Position numbers and translations under genes: made by a program. A stretch of DNA of 64,000 nt from CBDBJK01 sp965206395 (GTDB lineage: Bacteria > Chloroflexota > Dehalococcoidia > Lucifugimonadales > CATOSD01): the NCBI GenBank assembly GCA_965206395.1, contig CBDBJK010000033.1:124001-188000 (forward strand), written 5' to 3'. The notes beneath the pieces are model-generated. The model ran no database searches and was not told where the DNA came from. It saw nothing but the letters and a program-made list of their open reading frames with translations. Below are positions 18,401-26,692 of the stretch, one piece after another (the stretch's first letter is position 1; every line of letters starts with the position of its first letter).

Positions 18401-19135
18401 GTTTGACTGCATGATGAGAATGTCTCTGGGCTGATTAAATGACGCAAATCGGCCTTTGAGATGCTGAAGGTATTCACCAAACACAGGGCCAACGTAGGAG
18501 TTGATTACTGTGGTGCTGAGGCGGTCGAACTCCTTGATCTGAGGAATCACCTGGTGCGAAAGCGAGGTGTATGCACCAGGAAACTTTGCGCGAATCTTTT
18601 CTGCTACGCGCTGCTCATGTTCAGGGTTGAGGTACGAAAAGAGAAAGCAGACCGCCAGCGCCTCGACTCCTTCGTTGCTGAGATACTCCAGCGCTTCGTC
18701 CAGGGTGTCTTCGTCGATTGGGGTTTCGACGACGCCGCTGGAACGCACCCGCTCTGGAACGCCCAGCCTGAGATAGCGAGGCACAAGCGGCTCGACTGGT
18801 TTCATGCGCAGATTGTAGCGATCCTCTTTCATTCCCTCACGCATCTCCAGGAGGTCTCGGAACCCATCTGTGGTGAGGAGGCCAACCTTGGCCCCCTTCC
18901 TCTCGACGAGCGTATTGGTGGCTACGGTTGTGCCGTGAATCACGATCTCTGTAGAAACCAGGAGGTCTTCAGGCGATAACCCGTAGGCGTCGGCGACATC
19001 GCGGAGACCGGTCATGACCCCTTCGGAGGGATCGTGGGGGGTCGAAGATGTTTTGAAGTAACGCGGTGGTTGTCCTTCTTGGGCCACCACGAAGTCGGTG
19101 AATGTGCCACCTACGTCGATACCGATTCTATACAT
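15407..19135 (-). CDS. Hydantoinase A/B (5-oxoprolinase-type) fusion protein
   Basis: One frame of 1242 residues joins HyuA (residues 1 to about 690) and HyuB (about 695 to the end). HyuA begins MYRIGIDVGGTFTDFVV, an actin-fold nucleotide-binding start, and contains IIGFDMGGTSTDISL. HyuB begins DPITLAVVENRLESIALEM and has NDPYFGGSHLPDITV. Fusions of this order occur in ATP-dependent 5-oxoprolinases and N-methylhydantoinases, which open cyclic amides. The substrate cannot be told apart here; acetophenone carboxylase-like enzymes are another possibility. It converges on the transporter genes, with which it may share a substrate pool. Confidence 0.88.
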   Translation of the reverse strand: MYRIGIDVGGTFTDFVVAQEGQPPRYFKTSSTPHDPSEGVMTGLRDVADAYGLSPEDLLVSTEIVIHGTTVATNTLVERKGAKVGLLTTDGFRDLLEMREGMKEDRYNLRMKPVEPLVPRYLRLGVPERVRSSGVVETPIDEDTLDEALEYLSNEGVEALAVCFLFSYLNPEHEQRVAEKIRAKFPGAYTSLSHQVIPQIKEFDRLSTTVINSYVGPVFGEYLQHLKGRFASFNQPRDILIMQSNGGVASIDDSSRLAVGAILSGPAGGVSGAAFYGQKLGESKIIGFDMGGTSTDISLIENGAPHLTNEKFEGGWKIAVPMIDIQTLGAGGGSIARVDTGGILRVGPDSAGADPGPACYGKGGVEPTVTDANLVLGYLNPQNFLGGRAELNKELAENALGEHVATPLQLSTVEAARGVHQVVSTTMAEGIRLMSVKRGVDPREFAILAFGGASGLHASAVARQLRIEKVYVPAAAPVFSAFGMLSTDLQYDFSLSHPASFDRIDLQAVRSILNDLETQGREKLRAQGVSDEDMEIVRSADMRYLDQIYEVNVPVPSLSQDDDALLSDWATNFHQRYEELFSYRQSEQEIRLVTLRVSALGKLPKTDPPEIEARPGIRQAEKGRRRIFLGKWQEVPVYATDDLSPADSIEGPAILESDFTTILLDEGDSASVDRFGGIALQVATRDDASETEETGRPDPITLAVVENRLESIALEMMEVMLRTSMSQILNSSRDFSTAILDVDCQLVAQGEGIPVHISALPIAGAAVRDYFGDEIAEGDLFALNDPYFGGSHLPDITVIRPIFYKGKLLFYGVNRAHHSDVGGATHGGYNPAASEIYHEGLRIPPLKLYDKGVPRRDLLQMLSANVRHPENFLGDLNAQIGSVNIAGQRIQALLDSYGVDGLTSAIAEILNATERQVRKFISEWPDGVYKGESFVDDDGFDSKMVPIRATVTIQGDTMDIDLSESSPQVKGFINSAYANTRSLAHAAIMYMAPSDVAKNEGSMRPVTVTAPRGLVVNANPPAPVCMSTNHCAEEVVEAIFKALAPPVPDAVNAGFSRRLRFAITGTDPRTDREFIWHFFLARGGGGASSIFDGWPNVGEVNVAGGIRSPSIEVTEERFPLFVKRHELRPGSAGDGEFRGGLGAICEMVYEGAGEASLNTAGDGTVNPPFGLFGGKPGKPHIYSIVSDGKERVLGSKEVGVIVKPGDVIVCLSAGGGGYGNPEERDQAEREWDIKNGYNDPLS

Positions 19136-19463
19136 GGGCGCTCCTTGAAAAGTCCTGGATGCACGTGTTCGGGCGACGGCTTAACGACCCGCCCGAACGC
19201 AGATGGTATACCATACGACGCCGCCAGGTCTACGGATGCGACTGAATAACCTTGGCCGCGCTTGAGGAATACACTCCGAAGAGTCCGGACTGATACCAAT
19301 TAAGGAGTCGGACGACTGCCAGACGATTGGATGCGTGTTGGCTCGTATACTGTAAAAGTGAATTTCCCCACAACAGGGTAGGAGTGTTCCCGCTTGGGGC
19401 GGGCTTGCCTACTTGTTACATTGTTTAAGAAAGTACTTATTTTGTTTGGACTAGAGAATAGTG
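19136..19463. other. Intergenic region with a hairpin upstream of HyuAB
   Basis: No coding sequence is supported here. A stem of nine bases, GTTCGGGCG paired with CGCCCGAAC at 19167-19175 and 19190-19198, lies about 30 bases upstream of the HyuAB start codon. On the minus-strand mRNA it could be a leader structure. Confidence 0.4.
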
Positions 19464-19625
19464 ATGTCATTCACAGGTGAATCTATGGATTCTCCTGTAA
19501 GATCACATAGCCAAAAGCAGCATCGATGGCCTCAACCCAAAATCTTCGATGTCCGGCGTGAACCTGATTGGGAATTGGGCTGGCCTGATTTTGTTGCCTG
19601 GTTTTCATGCAGGCTGAAGCAATAG
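19464..19625 (+). CDS. Small hypothetical protein upstream of CheW
   Basis: A 53-codon frame runs from ATG 19464 to TAG 19623-19625 and ends 24 bases before the CheW-like gene. The product is rich in Trp, Pro and charged residues (KIFDVRREPDWELGWPDF) with no recognised domain. Its position in the same direction directly ahead of the CheW-like gene is the only support; it could be a leader peptide or chance. Confidence 0.35.
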   Translation: MSFTGESMDSPVRSHSQKQHRWPQPKIFDVRREPDWELGWPDFVAWFSCRLKQ

Positions 19626-19649
19626 TCTCAAAAGGAGGACGTCTTAGGA

Positions 19650-20153
19650 ATGGCTGCAATAGTAGACACTGCACAAACAGAAAAACAGTTGGTGGTATTT
19701 GATCTGGCTTCGGAAGGCTATGGAGTGGACATAGGCGCTGTCCGCGAGATCATCCGAATGCAGGAAATAACCAGAGTGCCTAGAAGTCCCGAGTTTGTAG
19801 AAGGTGTCATAAACCTTCGGGGCAAGGTTATTCCCGTGATAGACCTGCGAAAGAGGTTTGGTCTGGTCGTCGCGGAGCAGACCAAGGACAACCGAATCGT
19901 TGTGGTTGACATCGGTAAGCAAGACATTGGAGTGATTGTGGACGCCGTGTCTGACCTCGCGGCTGCGGGCCAAACGTGTCAGATGAGTTCCATCGTGTTT
20001 GCAGACCACATAGGCACGAAGATAACCAACCTGAATACGACGCAGAGGAGAGCCGTCTTCATAAGCCAGCTTGGCTTTCTCCATATGCGAGTCGGCCTTG
20101 TCGAACGTCCTCGTGGCGAAGACATGGGCTGGCTCCTGAACCGCCTGGGGTAA
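19650..20153 (+). CDS. cheW: CheW-like chemotaxis coupling protein
   Basis: The 167-residue protein is a single CheW domain. It has FDLASEGYGVDIGAVREIIRMQEITRVPRSP at residues 18-48, followed by the highly conserved FVEGVINLRGKVIPVIDLRKRFG (split by no gap) and VDAVSDLAA later. CheW couples chemoreceptors to the kinase CheA in a cytoplasmic array. AAAGGAGG lies upstream of the ATG at 19650. No receptor, CheA, CheY or flagellar gene is nearby, so this may be a stand-alone coupling protein for a non-flagellar signalling array or for a kinase encoded elsewhere. Confidence 0.9.
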   Translation: MAAIVDTAQTEKQLVVFDLASEGYGVDIGAVREIIRMQEITRVPRSPEFVEGVINLRGKVIPVIDLRKRFGLVVAEQTKDNRIVVVDIGKQDIGVIVDAVSDLAAAGQTCQMSSIVFADHIGTKITNLNTTQRRAVFISQLGFLHMRVGLVERPRGEDMGWLLNRLG

Positions 20154-20388
20154 CACCCATAGGCATTTCCCCGGTTTCCTATTTCGAATACGTCTGATGT
20201 GGGCATACTTCTGTGCAGGTATATTTCTGATGTCCTTCTCTCACGCCTGTAGCACTCCCGGTGTCTATCAACGATTACTTTAACCTCCTGTGCCATCGCG
20301 CGTATGCTAGAATTGTTTCCGATTCACTATATAGCTGACGGCAAGCGCACAGATGCGAGGAAACTGAACTCATGAAGGAGTAGGCTTA

Positions 20389-21162
20389 ATGACTGGTCAA
20401 CTAGATGGGAAAGTTGCCATTGTTACGGGAGGCAGCTCAGGCATAGGCAAAGCTACCGCAATCAAACTGGCTCAACACGGAGCAAGGATCATAATTGCAG
20501 CCAGACGTGTTGAAGAGGGCAATCAGGCAGTTGAAGAGATCCTTAAAGCCGGCGGCGAGGCCATTTTCGTTAAAACCGATGTAGCACAGGCTGACGAAGT
20601 CGAGACAATGGTCAGCAAGGCTGTCGAAACTTACGGCAGGCTTGACTGCGCTGTTAACAACGCCGGAGGGGGATTCCGGTCGGACGCCGATTGGCCTGAT
20701 GCTACTCCTGATGCATTGCAGAAGACATTCGATCTGAATGTTATGGGCACATGGTTATGTATGAAGTACGAAATCCGACACATGCTAACCAAAGGTAAGG
20801 GTGCGATTGTCAATTTGTCCTCGATAGCTGGGACTCGGACTGCATGACCTGAGGCTTACAGTTCGAGTAAGTACGCTGTAAATGGTCTCACGAGATCTGC
20901 TGCGCTGAAATACGGCAAACAAGGGATACGTGTGAATTCTGTAGCCCCAGGTATTATCGATGCTGGTCCTTGGAAGCCACAGTTTGAAAGGGACACTGAA
21001 TTGAAAGCAGGATGGGGTAACGTTATTCCCATTGGGAGAGTCGGGAAGCCGGAAGAAGTGGCTGATGTAATTGCCTGGCTATGCTCAGATGCTGCTTCTT
21101 ACGTGACTGGGGCGATCATACCTGTTGATGGTGGGAGTGAGATTACCATAAATGCTCCATAA
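20389..21162 (+). pseudogene. SDR family oxidoreductase with an internal stop codon
   Basis: The classical short-chain dehydrogenase pattern is complete across 20389-21162. TGGSSGIGKA binds the nicotinamide cofactor near residue 13, NNAG follows near residue 85, then SSIAG, and YSSSK holds the catalytic Tyr and Lys. A TGA at 20845-20847 sits between SSIAGTRTA and PEAYSSSK in the same frame, so translation would end before the catalytic Tyr. A single base change (for example from CGA or TGG) explains it. The downstream part could start at 20932 only by losing the active site. It is therefore a nonsense pseudogene or a sequence error. Confidence 0.85.
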
Positions 21163-21310
21163 AATCCCTATGGATCGTAAAAGGCTAATGTTCAAACTTG
21201 CTATTCCCAGATGTCTTGGGATCGATGATCAGGCTCTTATTGAAGTGTGAAAGATTCATAAGTTTCGGCCTGGAGCATAAGCATTCGGGTTAAGAGGTCA
21301 CAATTGCGAC

Positions 21311-22195
21311 ATGAAAATTCATCTGGTGGACGGCACATACGAGCTTTTTCGCGCACACTTCGCCATGCCTTCGATCTCCGCTCCCGACGGTAGGCCAGTT
21401 GGGGCTGTGCGCGGCCTTATACAGACCCTGCTGTTGCTGTTGAGGCAGGATGACGTGACTCACATAGCCATCGCCTTCGACCACGTTATCGAGTCGTTCA
21501 GGAACGATATGTTCAGCGGATACAAGACAGGCGGGGGTGTGCCGGAAGACCTGCTGTCACAGTTCGAGTTGGCGGAGCGCGCCTCTTCATCGCTCGGCAT
21601 CGTTGTCTGGCCGGTGGTGGAGTTCGAGGCGGATGACGCCATCGCAACCGCTGCGTCCAGATGGTCGGAGTTCTCACAGGTGGAGCAGATCGTCATCTGC
21701 TCTCCGGACAAGGACCTCACGCAGATGGTGAGGAACGAGCGGGTGGTGTGCCTGGACAGACGCAGAGACATAACGCTGGACGAGGCAGGGGTGCGAGAGA
21801 AATTCGGTGTTTCGCCAGTCTCGATTCCCGACTACCTGGCCCTCGTTGGCGACTCTGCCGATGGCATCCCAGGCATTCCGAGATGGGGAGCCAAGTCAAG
21901 TGCTCTGGTGCTGGCGCATTACGAGCATATTGAACAGATTCCGAGCGACTCCGCCGAATGGGACGTGCAGGTGCGCGGCGCGAAGACAATGGCCGCCACG
22001 CTAGACGAAGGCCGTGACAATGCTATGCTTTACAAGAGGCTCGCCACGCTGCGTCTAGACGTGCCGTTGGCAGAGAGCCTAGACGACCTCGAATGGCATG
22101 GGGTTCGGAAGGAAGCATTTCAGTCGCTTTGCGCCGAATTAGGGTTCTCGGCACTTGTGAGCCAACCGCAACTGTGGGACGATAGGCAGGCGTAA
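21311..22195 (+). CDS. 5'-3' exonuclease (flap endonuclease family)
   Basis: The 294-residue protein matches the N-terminal nuclease domain of DNA polymerase I as a stand-alone protein. It starts MKIHLVDGTYELFRAHFA with the first metal-binding Asp, continues with IAIAFDHVIESFRNDMFSGYK (the arch region) and EFEADDAIATAAS with the central acidic cluster, then CSPDKDLTQMV and the helix-hairpin-helix segment VGDSADGIPGIPRWGAKSS. It would remove RNA primers or 5' flaps. Its length is normal for the stand-alone family. It starts at ATG 21311 and lies between two damaged genes but is itself intact. Confidence 0.9.
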   Translation: MKIHLVDGTYELFRAHFAMPSISAPDGRPVGAVRGLIQTLLLLLRQDDVTHIAIAFDHVIESFRNDMFSGYKTGGGVPEDLLSQFELAERASSSLGIVVWPVVEFEADDAIATAASRWSEFSQVEQIVICSPDKDLTQMVRNERVVCLDRRRDITLDEAGVREKFGVSPVSIPDYLALVGDSADGIPGIPRWGAKSSALVLAHYEHIEQIPSDSAEWDVQVRGAKTMAATLDEGRDNAMLYKRLATLRLDVPLAESLDDLEWHGVRKEAFQSLCAELGFSALVSQPQLWDDRQA

Positions 22196-22724
22196 TTTTA
22201 TCTCATTGAATCGATTTTGAGAGGTAATAAATGAAGGTGTTGGTATTGGGTGGCAGCCGCTTTATCGGGCTGCATCTCGTTCGCTTGCTGAACGAAGGTG
22301 GACATCAAGTGGCTGTGCTGAACCGAGGTCAGACCCAGGCTGATATTCCCGATAACGTTGTCCGTCTCATTGCTGACCGCACAGATGCCGAACAGGTCAA
22401 GGCCGCTCTAAAAGTCGGTTCGTATGATGCCGTTTTCGACATTTCCGCCTACACAATGGCAACCCTGAAGCTTGTCGTCGAAGCGCTGGAAGGTCGGGTC
22501 GGCCATTTCGTGTTTTGCAGCACTACGGCGGTGTACGGCCCAAACGACACAATCCCTATCGAAGAGGACTTTCCTATCCATCGAAGCCCCGATGCAAGGC
22601 AGTATGCCCGCGACAAGATTGAATGCGAAGACTTCTTGTTCGAAGAGTTCAATCAGAGAGGCTTCCCCATGACGATTCTGAGGCCGCCTTACGTCTATGG
22701 GCCTGACAACTACCTCAAGGCTAG

Positions 22725-23921
22725 GGATGCTCTGAACAATCGGCTTCAGGCTGGGCCGAGTTGACCGGAGTGGTTTTGGGGGCGTTAAATTGCCTCATGG
22801 CACCGTGGTGAGGGTTATTGTCGGCCTACAACCGGCCCTGACAGGGCCTTTCGCCGCCCTTAGCCCTGATTTTGGGCGCACTTATACAAGGTCTCACGCC
22901 GCCAGGTACTGTTCGGCCCTCATCAAGTTGGCAAACCCCAGCAGCGTCATCAGCCGCTGCGTGTTCTTGGACAGCCCCCTGTAGCGGACCTTGGCGTAGC
23001 CGAAGTGCCGCTTGATGTACAGGAACGGATGCTCCACCTTAGCTCTGACCGACGCTTTGCGCTTCTCCGACACCGCCTCAGGGCTCCCAGGCTCCAGCTT
23101 CCGACGCTGGCCGGGCCTCATCGCCACCTGCCACTCCACGTCCAAGCCCCGGTTCCCCGGCCTCTTGTCAACTCCCTGATACCCAGCATCTCCCCACACC
23201 TGAGACTCCCCACCGTGCAGCAACCGGGGCAACTCAGTCAGGTCATGCACGTTCGCAGATGTCGTGGTCATGCTGTGCACCACTCCCGTCTGCGAGTCCA
23301 CACCGATGTGCACCTTCATCCCGAAGTGCCACTCGTTACCCTTCTTCGTCTGGTGCATCTCGGGGTCGCGCTCTTTAGCCCGATTCTTCGTCGATGAGGG
23401 CGCCGCTATGATGCTCGCGTCCACTATCGTCCCCTCCTGAAGACGGAGACCCTTGGACTCCAGATAGCGGTTGATCTCCTCGAACAGACCCGCGCCCAAC
23501 TCATGCTCTTCCAGCAGGTGGCGGAAGTTCAGAATCGTCGTCTCGTCCGGCAGCGGCCCAGGCAGTCTCAGCCCTACGAACCGCCTCACCGATTCGACCT
23601 CATAGAGCATGTCCTCCATCCCAGGGTCGCTCAGGTTGTAAAACAACTGCACGCAGTGTATCCGTAGCATCACCGATAACTCGTAGGGCCGCCGACCACG
23701 ACCGGCCTTGGGATAGAACGGTCGAATGCGCTCTTCCAACTCTTCCCAAGGGATCAGTCCATCCATGCGCTCAAGGAACTTCTCCCGGCGAGTCTTTCGC
23801 TTCTTGCTCTCGTAGTCCAAGTCCGCAAACGTCGGCTGGTTCATTGCCTCTCCTCCCCCGTCTTCAGGCCTTGGCCCTATTTTACTATCCCACAAGCCAT
23901 CGGGACTTATTCAGAGCATCC
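22725..23921 (-). mobile_element. IS5-group insertion sequence inside the epimerase gene
   Basis: The 1197-bp element has terminal inverted repeats beginning GGATGCTCTGAA and is flanked by direct CTAG repeats at 22721-22724 and 23922-23925. CTAG fits the YTAR target of the IS5 subgroup. It carries one transposase gene on the minus strand. The clean target duplication indicates a simple, fairly recent insertion. Confidence 0.93.
22894..23844 (-). CDS. IS5 family transposase (IS5 subgroup)
   Basis: The protein of about 316 residues starts MNQPTFADLDYESKKRKTRRE, with GGAGGAG six bases upstream of this ATG; an upstream in-frame ATG at 23895 lacks a ribosome-binding site. DDE signatures are GTIVDASIIAAPSS, WGDAGYQG and the C-terminal VEHPFLYIKRHFGYAKVRYRGLSK region (Y(2)R(3)E(6)K type). 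The frame is intact, so this copy may be active. Confidence 0.92.
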   Translation of the reverse strand: MNQPTFADLDYESKKRKTRREKFLERMDGLIPWEELEERIRPFYPKAGRGRRPYELSVMLRIHCVQLFYNLSDPGMEDMLYEVESVRRFVGLRLPGPLPDETTILNFRHLLEEHELGAGLFEEINRYLESKGLRLQEGTIVDASIIAAPSSTKNRAKERDPEMHQTKKGNEWHFGMKVHIGVDSQTGVVHSMTTTSANVHDLTELPRLLHGGESQVWGDAGYQGVDKRPGNRGLDVEWQVAMRPGQRRKLEPGSPEAVSEKRKASVRAKVEHPFLYIKRHFGYAKVRYRGLSKNTQRLMTLLGFANLMRAEQYLAA

Positions 23922-24499
23922 CTAGAGAGTTCAGCTATTTCGCTCGCCTGAAGCAGGGACGCAAAATTATAATCCCAGGGGATGGCCTGACACCGTTTCA
24001 TCCCGTGCACGTTGACGACCTTGCCGACGCTTTCGCACTTGTTCCCGGAAAGAGTCAATCGCTAGGCAAGAGTTACACCATATGCAGCCCAGATGCCATA
24101 ACCGCCAACGGCTACGTCCGCACGATTGCTGAGATTATGGGAGTGAGCGCGGAAGTCGTGAATATGGAACCCAGGGATTACGATGCGCTGGATCAGGAGC
24201 TATACCCGTTTGAATGGGCCGTGAGCCGAATTTATAGCACTGATAGGGCCAGGCGTGACCTGAACTGGTCACCCAAATTCCACATGCGCGACGGCCTTGA
24301 GATGACCTATCGCTGGTGGTTAGACCAGGGTCTGGACAAAGAGGCTTGGGATTTCTCGAACGAAGATGAGGCGCTTTCGAAGGCTGGCTCAGGTATTGTG
24401 TGAAAACCCCTAACCCCCTCCTAACCTTTCCTCCTCCTGCGGAAGGACAGGGGAAGGGACTATCCTTTGATGAACTGTGAAACGGACTGGAAATGCGAG

Positions 24500-24571
24500 T
24501 GCCCCCGGTGGGACTCGAACCCACGCACCTGGCTTCGGAGGCCAGTACTCTATCCGCTGAGCTACAGGGGC
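24500..24571 (-). tRNA. tRNA-Arg(CCG)
   Basis: The minus strand folds into a cloverleaf of 72 bases. The acceptor is GCCCCTG paired with CGGGGGC, the D stem is GCTC/GAGT, the anticodon stem CTGGC/GCCAG has the loop CTCCGAA giving anticodon CCG, and the T arm is GTGGG-TTCGAGT-CCCAC. The discriminator is A and the CCA end is not encoded. It reads the CGG arginine codon. Confidence 0.95.
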
Positions 24572-24612
24572 AGGTATTTCAAATATATCAGGTGGCTGCC
24601 TTCAGGACAAGC

Positions 24613-24999
24613 TCAACTTGATGGGCCTATTACCTCCTCGAAGGCGTTACGGAGACCCTCTATTAGCGACTGCACCACTTCCTCGGATGAGGCATCCGTG
24701 AGGCTTTCGCAAAAGCTTTGCAAAAAGTCGGCGACTCCCTCCGTTAGCGCGTCAAGAACCAGCTTTTCGACTGGCACGGATTCCGAACGGACGACGACAG
24801 TCGTGTGGCTCTGCCCCTCAGGTATATGCGCGAGGCCTACAATATGATCGTCTCTGCGGAACTCGTGGGCGGCATGCCCGCCTAGCCTGCCTCCAATCGA
24901 CATATGGTCAAAGCCTAAATTCTCCATGTAATTGGAGAATGCGCGCTCAAAAATATCCAAGATAGAATTCGTGACAGTCGCTTCGTAGGAGTAAGCCAT
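24613..24999 (-). CDS. Hypothetical protein downstream of the antiporter gene
   Basis: This 128-residue protein has no family I can name. It has an N-terminal helix-rich part, a beta hairpin around HIVGLAHIPEGQSHTTVVVRSE, and a C-terminal helical part with many acidic residues (SLTDASSEEVVQSLIEGL). No signal peptide or membrane span is visible. Its ATG lies one base after the stop codon of the antiporter, so the two are almost certainly cotranscribed and translated together; a soluble accessory role for the antiporter is a guess from that alone. Confidence 0.65.
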   Translation of the reverse strand: MAYSYEATVTNSILDIFERAFSNYMENLGFDHMSIGGRLGGHAAHEFRRDDHIVGLAHIPEGQSHTTVVVRSESVPVEKLVLDALTEGVADFLQSFCESLTDASSEEVVQSLIEGLRNAFEEVIGPSS

Positions 25000-25000
25000 A

Positions 25001-26299
25001 TCATTCTCCCGACACCGGGGAGTCAGCCGAAGCAGACGCCTCAGACTTTACCCCGGAGACACCCTCTTTATAAACTCGCGACAAGATCAGCGGAGCCACT
25101 ACAGTTGTAGCCATTGTCATGATTATGGAGACCCCGAATAATTCGGTTCCTATGAGACCTTCGCTGACGCCAATGCCCGCCATAATCAGCGCCACCTCGC
25201 CTCTGGGTAGCATTCCGACCCCAATTCTCAGAGCGCCGTGCCGGTTGAATCCTGTGAATAGCGCTGGGGCACCACTGCCCGCTATTTTTCCGACCGTCGC
25301 CACCAGAGTGAGCAATATGCCAAATACCCATACGCCGCCGAGAGCTGAAACGTCGACTGTCATCCCAGTGACCACGAAGAATATGGGAACCAGGGCGGCG
25401 TAGACCCCTTGTAAGGGATTCTCAAGGCGATGGGCGAGGTCTGTGCCAGACAACGCCAAGCCAATCGAAAACGCCCCTATTATCATAGCCAGCCCAAAGC
25501 TTTCCGCGAGCGCTGCCGCAAGGAACGCCAGCCCCAATGCCAGGCCGACCGCAGCACCGCTGACTCGAAACTGGTCGATAATGCGAGAGATATGCTTGGA
25601 CAACAACACGCCTATCGCGGTAAGGCCCAGCCAGAAACCAAGCGTCTTTAGTGCGACAAGTCCAGTCGAAGAGGCCGAGAATTCACCCCTAGCGCCAATG
25701 CCTATGACGATTGTGAGAACGATAATGCCAATAACGTCATCAAGCACGGCGGCGGCGAGGGTGGTTACGCCTTCGGGGGTGTCCAGCCGCCTCAAGTCTC
25801 CAAGCACCCTCACTGTGATTCCTATTGATGTCGCGGTCGATATGGCTCCTATGAAAAGCGCTTTCGGATCGGTGAAGCTGTCTGCAAATCCTAATACCAC
25901 GGTGATGGCTGTCCCAAGAACAAATGGCAGAACAACTCCCCCAAGGGCAACCAGCGAAGCAGGGCCAGAATATCTCAGGAACTGACGTAGGTCTGTCTCA
26001 AGTCCAGCCATAAACAGCAGAACGATTGACCCGACCTGCGCAATCGACCATAAGCTGTCTGACACAGGGATAGCAAATCCTTCGATATCTGCCGCGACAG
26101 GCTCGAACAGGGAGCCGAGTCCAAGAATTTCTACCCCGCCCAACGCAAATGGGCCAATTATGATACCAACCGAAAGCTCACCTATGACGGCTGGAATTTT
26201 GAGATATCGCTCCGACAATTCGCCACCCAGCTTGGCCGCGAACAAAATTGCTGCGAGCTGAATGATGAGCCTTGTAATTGCTTCGGTGCCATGTTCCAA
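25001..26299 (-). CDS. Cation:proton antiporter (CPA2/Kef-type)
   Basis: The 432-residue membrane protein has about twelve spans and the Na+/H+ exchanger fold. The first spans carry GELSERYLKIPAVIGELSVGIIIGP, a hallmark of KefB-type antiporters. AAAVLDDVIGIIVL holds the conserved acidic pair in the ion site. No RCK/TrkA-N regulatory domain follows. It likely exchanges Na+ or K+ for protons. The start is a TTG at 26299. It overlaps nothing upstream and is followed at once by the hypothetical gene at 24999. Confidence 0.9.
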   Translation of the reverse strand: MEHGTEAITRLIIQLAAILFAAKLGGELSERYLKIPAVIGELSVGIIIGPFALGGVEILGLGSLFEPVAADIEGFAIPVSDSLWSIAQVGSIVLLFMAGLETDLRQFLRYSGPASLVALGGVVLPFVLGTAITVVLGFADSFTDPKALFIGAISTATSIGITVRVLGDLRRLDTPEGVTTLAAAVLDDVIGIIVLTIVIGIGARGEFSASSTGLVALKTLGFWLGLTAIGVLLSKHISRIIDQFRVSGAAVGLALGLAFLAAALAESFGLAMIIGAFSIGLALSGTDLAHRLENPLQGVYAALVPIFFVVTGMTVDVSALGGVWVFGILLTLVATVGKIAGSGAPALFTGFNRHGALRIGVGMLPRGEVALIMAGIGVSEGLIGTELFGVSIIMTMATTVVAPLILSRVYKEGVSGVKSEASASADSPVSGE

Positions 26300-26692
26300 T
26301 ATAAATGCCTTAACTGGTGTAGAGTCCCTGATGGCGGGAAGGGGTATCGAGCGCGAATTATAGCATGGAAGAAGCCGCCAAACCAGCTAACGCCATACAT
26401 TGTTCAATAGTCCAAGCTGTGTTGAGCCATGCCAGAGATTGTGCGAGGGCAGGAACGATATTTTGCTTACGATAAAAGCCTTTCTGTTGTCAGGATGGCT
26501 CGGCAGGTAGCAGTCAAAGTTGGTGCCAAAGGGGGTTGACATCCTAATACCTTGATGCATATGATTAGGCCGCCGTTTGAGCCTCGCTGGGGTTCACGGC
26601 GAAGTCTTTTTGTTCAATTGCCAGCGCTAAATCAAATAGTGCTTCATGCGAGCATAACCGGCTCTGTTTGATATTTCACCGAGGGGGTCGAA
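26300..26692. other. Intergenic region between divergent genes
   Basis: No gene is seen. It separates the minus-strand antiporter gene from the plus-strand collagen-like gene and must hold both promoters; one candidate for the plus strand is listed separately. Confidence 0.5.
26536..26565 (+). promoter_or_regulatory. Candidate sigma70 promoter of the collagen-like gene
   Basis: A consensus TTGACA at 26536-26541 is followed after 18 bases by TATGAT at 26560-26565. It lies about 130 bases upstream of the start at 26693. Confidence 0.45.

Larger units (their letters stand above)
22231..24403 (+). pseudogene. NAD-dependent epimerase/dehydratase split by an IS5-group element
   Basis: The left part (22231-22724) has the Rossmann start MKVLVLGGSRFIGLHLVRLL and reaches PPYVYGPDNYLKA. 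The right part (23922-24403) continues with REFSYFARLKQGRKII and HPVHVDDLADAFALVPG. Removing the element and one CTAG copy gives an uninterrupted frame, YLKA-REFS. Intact relatives are about 330-residue extended SDR proteins of the nucleotide-sugar epimerase or chloroplast CSP41-like type. Insertion has inactivated the gene; the left fragment would end with a short foreign tail at 22764. Confidence 0.92.

Noticed and set aside
20845..20847. TGA decoded as an amino acid in the SDR gene
   Set aside because: No selenocysteine-type structure was seen, RF2 (which reads TGA) is encoded here, and the position is not a redox Cys site in SDR enzymes.
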